Assembly (NCBI GenBank): GCA_031284645.1
Contig: JAITXS010000045.1
Location: 1 to 35,120 of the forward strand
DNA: 35,120 bases
Origin: Spirochaetaceae bacterium
Lineage (GTDB): Bacteria; Spirochaetota; Spirochaetia; Treponematales; Breznakiellaceae
Direction: 5' to 3'
Of the stretch, positions 31,082 through 35,120 are shown in pieces. The translations under genes and the position numbers were made by a program. Positions within the stretch are counted from its first letter, which is position 1; each line of letters begins with the position of its first letter. The notes beneath the pieces are model-generated. The model saw nothing but the letters and a program-made list of their open reading frames with translations. It made no database searches and was not told where the DNA came from.

Positions 31082-31978
31082 CTAGGCGACATAGCTTTGC
31101 AAAACGCGCCTGCGTTCCGGTTCTTGAAGGTGCTTTATCGCTTTTTTTTCGATTTGGCGTATTCTCTCTTTTGTCAAATGTAAGCGGTCGCCGATTTCAT
31201 AGAGAGGCATCTTGGCACCGTTTTCAAGGCCGTATCTACAACGAATCACCGTAGCCTCTTTTTTGTCCATAGAACTCAGAGCCGACTCAATATCCTCCCG
31301 CATCGCTTGTTGCTCGGCAAAATCATAAGGAGTCGGGAACAACTTGTCCTGAATTGTCTCACCCAAAATAACAGGAGAATCACTACCCTTGAAAACCGGC
31401 GATTCAAGGGAAATCATCTCACGACTCATATTGATGAGGTCTGAAACAAGATTTTCACGCATGTCAAGCATTCGTGCAACTTCCTTTATCTCATTTTCAT
31501 GCGATAAAGAGCCTTGTATTTCCTTTCTCGTACGCTCAATTCTTGAAAGTTCCCCGGCACGGTTCATGGGAAGGCGTATCATTCCTGATTTTTCGCAAAG
31601 TGCCTTTAAAATAGACCGCCTGATCCACCATACAGCATAAGAAATAAAGTGGTATCCCTTATTCACATCATAGTGCTCCACAGCGCTAATCAAGCCGATG
31701 TTTCCTTCGCTGATAAGATCCGGCAGGAGCAGGCCGTGTCCCTTGTACCTTTTTGCGATAGTAATAACAAAACGAAGATTCGAGTTGACCAATGTGTCAA
31801 AAGCTTTTTTATCTCCGGCAGCGACAAGCCGTGCACACTGTTCTTCTTCTTCCCGCGTTAAAAGCGGTATTTTGCGAATCTCATTGATGTATATTGAAAG
31901 CACATCCTCGCTACTGTCTCCGGTGTGATTTTCAATATCCCCGCTTCCCGTTTTGGCCGGTTTATTTGATGTTTTCAT
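31082..31978 (-). CDS. RNA polymerase sigma-70 factor, group 2 (RpoD/RpoS-like)
   Basis: The ATG at 31978 (298 residues) is chosen because GAGGAG lies nine bases upstream; an ATG ten codons earlier lacks this. Domains: region 1.2 (DVLSIYINEIRKIPLLTREEEEQCARLV), region 2 (LRFVITIAKRYKG, GLLLPDLISEGNIGLISAVEHYDVNKGYHFISYAVWWIRRSI), region 3, and region 4 helix-turn-helix (YEIGDRLHLTKERIRQIEKKAIKHL). There is no region 1.1, and it is much shorter than a housekeeping RpoD, so it is an alternative factor. Its regulon is unknown. An inverted repeat about 180 bp upstream may control it. Confidence 0.9.
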   Translation of the reverse strand: MKTSNKPAKTGSGDIENHTGDSSEDVLSIYINEIRKIPLLTREEEEQCARLVAAGDKKAFDTLVNSNLRFVITIAKRYKGHGLLLPDLISEGNIGLISAVEHYDVNKGYHFISYAVWWIRRSILKALCEKSGMIRLPMNRAGELSRIERTRKEIQGSLSHENEIKEVARMLDMRENLVSDLINMSREMISLESPVFKGSDSPVILGETIQDKLFPTPYDFAEQQAMREDIESALSSMDKKEATVIRCRYGLENGAKMPLYEIGDRLHLTKERIRQIEKKAIKHLQEPERRRVLQSYVA

Positions 31979-32408
31979 GATGGTATTCTCCTCGTTCAAG
32001 ATAAGCATTTAAGTCCCCGAGCGCTCAAAGTGACTGTGGGCAGATGGATTTCAAAACGAAAACTCTCGTCTTGGGTCTTTCTTCTGTCTCTCTGCTTACT
32101 GGTATCTATGAAGCAGGTTTCATGCCAAGGTGGTAGCATTTGATGTTTTTCGTGCGCTTATAATATAATTCCTTATATTGTAATGAGTTGTTAAAACTTT
32201 TTTTTAACGTGAAAAATTTGATGATAACGCGAAACGTCCGGATCCTTAAAAAAAGGACGGGTTATTCTGATACAGGCGCTGAATTTTTTTGGGACTCCGT
32301 GTCAATTTGACGCTGAATACTAAATGGGACGTGCACTGAATACCGAGAATGGGGTCAGGGTGGAGGCTTATCCGATCATTCTAAAACTAATTACCCAAGA
32401 GATGGCGC
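31979..32408. other. 430-bp upstream region of the sigma gene
   Basis: No convincing gene. It holds an AT-rich inverted repeat at 32158-32183, T/A-rich tracts around 32190-32270 and a short palindrome GTCAATTTGAC near 32300. The last 80 bp before the glycosyltransferase stop have a G-rich patch that weakly recalls the heptamer arrays but lacks their linkers. Confidence 0.4.
32158..32183. promoter_or_regulatory. Inverted repeat in the sigma-gene upstream region
   Basis: TTATAATATAA / TTATATTGTAA with a TTCC spacer, one mismatch in 11 pairs. Possible operator overlapping an AT-rich promoter. Confidence 0.35.
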
Positions 32409-33536
32409 TTACGCCTCGTCGCGCACGATTCGCAGAGTTTGTTCAGCGCATTTATCCCACGAAAACAGTTTTGCCCGCTCGATGCCCAAGCGGACGAGTT
32501 TGTTGTGCAGTTCACTGTCCGTGGCAAGGCTTACCATGCGATCGGCCATATCCTCAGGTTGAAAGGGGTTAAAATAAAGGGCCGCGTGTTCTGCGGTTTC
32601 AGGCAGGGCGGCAGCGCGGGCACAGGCAACAGGAACACCCGATGCCATAGCTTCAATCGCCCCTTGGCCAAAACCCTCGTAACAGGAGGGAATAACCACA
32701 AAATCCGATGCTGCGTAAAGTTCGGGAAGACTAGCTGACGGAAAATTGCCGGTAAAAAAAATATCGTTCCGGCATTTTGAGGCTGCGGCGACGGCTTTAA
32801 TCCGTTCCGCGCCGTGGTCATCGGAACCGGCAAAAACAAGCCGGTGAGGAGATTTGATCCTTTCTTTAAAAATCTCAAACGCTTTGATTAATCCAATGTG
32901 ATTTTTTACCGGATGATGAAGCCGCGCGGCATAAAGAATATAGGGTCTTTTAAAACTAAACGGCTGAATTAATACCGGGTTTTCTCCATCCGGCGGACGC
33001 GGATAAAATATTGATGTGTCAACACCGTTCGGGATAACGTCTATACGGGACGGGCGAATATTAACCAGATTAATGAGCTCATTTTTTACCCAATTACTCA
33101 CCGCGATAACACGGTCAAGTTTCCGCAGGGAATCGGGCAAGAGTACCCGGAGGACTGCACCAAGATGTTCTCTTGTCTGCCGGGTTCCCCAATACGCAGC
33201 CATATCGTGCACTGTGCCGACAGAATAACAGGGGAAGGTACTCGGCAGTCTCCTGTGTGCAACGGGGAAAAAACAGGCATTATAGGCTCTTGATTCGGCA
33301 AAATGCGGAAATTTAAAAATATGCCAGAGAGAATTGGCGGTTTTACCGCTGATCCTGCCAACCGGAATAAAATCAAGCTGTTTGGAAAGATTCGCAAAAG
33401 AAAAACGATCGAATTCCCAGCCGAAGAGCTCATAAAAAACATCGGGAGAGGAGATTCGTTTTAATATTTGAGTAAGATACACGCCGGTTCCCGATATGCC
33501 GACATTACAGGCAAATGTATCAATGCCTATTTTCAT
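32409..33536 (-). CDS. Family 4 glycosyltransferase
   Basis: The ATG at 33536 (375 residues) has AAGGA upstream and overlaps the preceding stop as ATGA; the frame runs open further upstream without support. The GT-B fold is clear: N-terminal GISGTGVYLTQIL, DRVIAVSNWVKNEL, IPNGVDTSIFYP at the domain junction, RPYILYAARLHHPVKNHIGLIKAF, and the EX7E-type block YEGFGQGAIEAMASGVPVACARAAALPE. It transfers a sugar from a nucleotide or lipid donor, probably for envelope glycan or glycolipid. The coupled upstream gene is a membrane metallophosphoesterase, which makes a role in lipid-linked sugars plausible (inference). Confidence 0.9.
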   Translation of the reverse strand: MKIGIDTFACNVGISGTGVYLTQILKRISSPDVFYELFGWEFDRFSFANLSKQLDFIPVGRISGKTANSLWHIFKFPHFAESRAYNACFFPVAHRRLPSTFPCYSVGTVHDMAAYWGTRQTREHLGAVLRVLLPDSLRKLDRVIAVSNWVKNELINLVNIRPSRIDVIPNGVDTSIFYPRPPDGENPVLIQPFSFKRPYILYAARLHHPVKNHIGLIKAFEIFKERIKSPHRLVFAGSDDHGAERIKAVAAASKCRNDIFFTGNFPSASLPELYAASDFVVIPSCYEGFGQGAIEAMASGVPVACARAAALPETAEHAALYFNPFQPEDMADRMVSLATDSELHNKLVRLGIERAKLFSWDKCAEQTLRIVRDEA

Positions 33537-34657
33537 GAGTTTCCTTTTAATGTTATAAGTGCGATCTCCCGCATATTGCCAAAACGTAAGGGGGGCCCCC
33601 ACCAGCGTACGCCGGAGCTGACATACATCACCGCACTTCCTTTTTCGTATAAACCATAGTTGTAATCCATAAAAAAACGCCGGACAATTTCAACAGGCGG
33701 GATTTGGCCTGCATGGGTATGCCCTGAAAGCTGAATGATTTTATGATGATCCATTGTCTGCACCGTGTTAAATGATTCAGGACGGTGATTTAAAAATAAA
33801 ACAGGATAATTTTTATCAGATCGGGAAATAGTGTCCTGAATAAATTCCTCTTTGTTCCAATTAATGTCATTGATACCGGCAACATTGATAATATTCTTTA
33901 CAAGAAGTACATCGTCGTCTAACATCGTGATATTATTTTTTTCGCATAACGCAGCAAATGTTTTAATTCCCGTATAGTAATCATGATTACCGCTTACCGC
34001 AAAAACTCCGTATTTTGCTTGTAAGCGGTCAAATCCGTAGGCCTTGTACATATCATCTTTTACAATATCGGTATCAATAATATCACCGACAAGAACAATC
34101 ATATCAGCGTGTAGTAACATAACTTTATCAAAAATTGCGCGAATTTCTTCCGGACGCGTGAATGTATTGATGTGTACATCTGAAATTTCCGCTATTCTTA
34201 ACGAAGGGATTTTTAATTCAGGAACACTGATATCAACTTCCCGAACCCGCAGGATCATTCCTACGTTAATGATTGACCAGATTGAGGATACGGCAGCAAG
34301 AATAAAACAAATCATCGTTGAATAGAAACGGAAATTTTTAACCGGAAATGTATTTTTAAAAACACGATGTCCGATTATAACAATAAAATTGATAATCTCG
34401 TTTACAAAGCAAAATGAAATTAATATCGCCCATACACCGATGATCACATAAGAAAGCGGGGCAAGAACAGTAAGAACGCTGTTATCCTGCCTTCTTCCCA
34501 AAAAAACAGCGGCGCTTAAAACAAGGCAGAAAAGACAAAATGTATACACAAAATAATGATAGGGGAACTTAACCTTTACAAGGAAAATCAGCCTCTGTCC
34601 GATATAGATATATGACAGGGCATAAAACAGTAAAGCAACTATAAAAAAAATCCTCAT
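33533..34657 (-). CDS. Membrane-anchored metallophosphoesterase
   Basis: 374 residues. The first 140 residues hold about four transmembrane helices. The rest is a calcineurin-like phosphoesterase with the two-metal ligand set: Asp160/His162 (ISDVHI), Asp192 (LVGDIID), Asn224/His225 (GNHD), then LNHRPE and HTHAGQ. The layout matches YkuE/YaeI-type and LpxG-like membrane phosphoesterases, some of which cleave UDP-sugar lipids; the substrate here is not known. AGGAGAT precedes the ATG. It shares an ATGA overlap with the downstream glycosyltransferase gene. Confidence 0.9.
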   Translation of the reverse strand: MRIFFIVALLFYALSYIYIGQRLIFLVKVKFPYHYFVYTFCLFCLVLSAAVFLGRRQDNSVLTVLAPLSYVIIGVWAILISFCFVNEIINFIVIIGHRVFKNTFPVKNFRFYSTMICFILAAVSSIWSIINVGMILRVREVDISVPELKIPSLRIAEISDVHINTFTRPEEIRAIFDKVMLLHADMIVLVGDIIDTDIVKDDMYKAYGFDRLQAKYGVFAVSGNHDYYTGIKTFAALCEKNNITMLDDDVLLVKNIINVAGINDINWNKEEFIQDTISRSDKNYPVLFLNHRPESFNTVQTMDHHKIIQLSGHTHAGQIPPVEIVRRFFMDYNYGLYEKGSAVMYVSSGVRWWGPPLRFGNMREIALITLKGNS

Positions 34658-34742
34658 AATATTATCTCCTGTATTTTTACGAAAAAATTTACTCTGCGGG
34701 AGACAAGTTTACAATGTTTCACGCTCCTGTAAGAAATCCCGC

Positions 34743-35120
34743 TCATCGTTTATACTTTTCTATCTGTTCTCTTTCAAAGACTCTCCCTTCGCTGTCTATT
34801 CCCACGACAAGGCGGATCTTTTCCATCAAGAGCGCTTTTATTGATTCCGAGTCCAGGTCTTCATAGGCCAATACCGTACATTTTTTTACCTGCCGTACCA
34901 TAAGTGCCGCCACTCCGCCGAAACCTAAAAAATAAACACGTTTGTATTGCTTGCAAAGGAGGGCCGCCCTGTCGGAACGCCCTCCTTTGCCTATTGTAGC
35001 TGAAACACCCAAACCATAACACATCTCTAAAAAACCATCCATCCTGATTGATGTTGTCGGTGCGATAGAACCTATAATATAACCCGGTTTTGCCGGACAG
35101 GGGCCTGCATAAAAAATAAC
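34743..35120 (-). CDS. Fumarate hydratase class I beta subunit (5' truncated by window edge)
   Basis: The frame is open to the last base of the window. The part seen (about 125 codons) reads VIFYAGPCPAKPGYIIGS-(IAPTTSIRMDGFLEMCYGLG), then IGKGGRSDRAAL, YFLGFGGVAALMVRQVKK and VLAYEDLDSESI. This is the fumarase beta (Fe-S hydro-lyase C-terminal) domain with its PAKPG, GPTTSxRMD-type and GKGG motifs. Class I two-subunit fumarases interconvert fumarate and malate with a 4Fe-4S cluster bound by the alpha subunit, whose gene should lie just beyond the edge. A Cys-rich, slightly divergent IAPTTSIRM replaces the common GPTTSGRM. It ends 85 bp upstream of the metallophosphoesterase gene. Confidence 0.9.
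   Translation of the reverse strand, partial: VIFYAGPCPAKPGYIIGSIAPTTSIRMDGFLEMCYGLGVSATIGKGGRSDRAALLCKQYKRVYFLGFGGVAALMVRQVKKCTVLAYEDLDSESIKALLMEKIRLVVGIDSEGRVFEREQIEKYKR

Noticed and set aside
32324..32408. Possible fifth heptamer array
   Set aside because: A G-rich patch and TAATTACCC are present, but neither linker nor the seven-base periodicity is visible.

Overview
The window reads as chromosomal DNA from a spirochaete of the Treponema group, possibly close to the termite-gut treponemes (genus inferred; no rRNA is present). The signs are relaxed spirochaete-type lipoboxes on several proteins, split-type fumarase, a DUF6273-like Ig-domain protein, COG3014 lipoprotein, moderate GC, and many short genes with TTG/GTG starts. 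Most genes are ordinary housekeeping or envelope genes. The unusual material is between the genes, and in one case inside a gene.

Layout. 1-1.2 kb: 3' part of an Ig-like/DUF6273-like surface protein. 1.3-4.6 kb (minus): FmdB-type zinc ribbon, lipoprotein, recO, aroC. 4.8-5.6 kb (minus): AT-rich SPL-type radical SAM gene. 6.0-12.4 kb (plus): glgC, glgA (glycogen synthesis), a COG3014 lipoprotein, era and a membrane-anchored binding-protein-like gene. 12.3-13.8 kb: a large array of G-rich/C-rich degenerate heptamers enclosing the 3' remnant of an Rpn/PD-(D/E)XK transposase-nuclease gene. 13.8-19.4 kb (minus): a six-gene run of circularly permuted ATP-grasp, alpha-E, transglutaminase, two AstE/AspA-like M14 proteins and map. 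19.4-20.1 kb: a divergent intergenic region with a candidate minus-strand small RNA, another heptamer array and a heptamer microsatellite. 20.1-22.1 kb (plus): ctpA and a hypothetical gene. 22.1-23.6 kb (minus): TPR gene pair. 24.0 kb: tRNA-Gly. 24.3-28.6 kb (plus): htpG and a polar amino-acid ABC transporter. 28.8-32.0 kb (minus): trypsin-like lipoprotein and a group-2 sigma-70 factor. 32.4-35.1 kb (minus): GT4 glycosyltransferase, membrane metallophosphoesterase and a fumarase beta subunit cut by the window edge.

Two repeat systems stand out. (1) Heptamer arrays (GGGTNNN and its complement) occur at four sites. They are arranged as G-arm / linker / C-arm palindromes with conserved linkers, share exact 51- and 67-bp segments in direct or inverted orientation many kb apart, and supply the stop codons of the plus-strand reading frames they abut. 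(2) A palindromic repeat of about 67-85 bp occurs three times. One copy is inserted in frame in aroC and adds about 28 residues; one lies beside map; one sits between the ATP-grasp and alpha-E genes, where it creates mutually exclusive hairpins over the alpha-E ribosome-binding site.

The best candidate for an undescribed biochemical system is the ATP-grasp / alpha-E / transglutaminase / M14 pair cluster. It looks like a peptide-ligation and trimming pathway with one intact and one apparently catalytically dead M14 partner.
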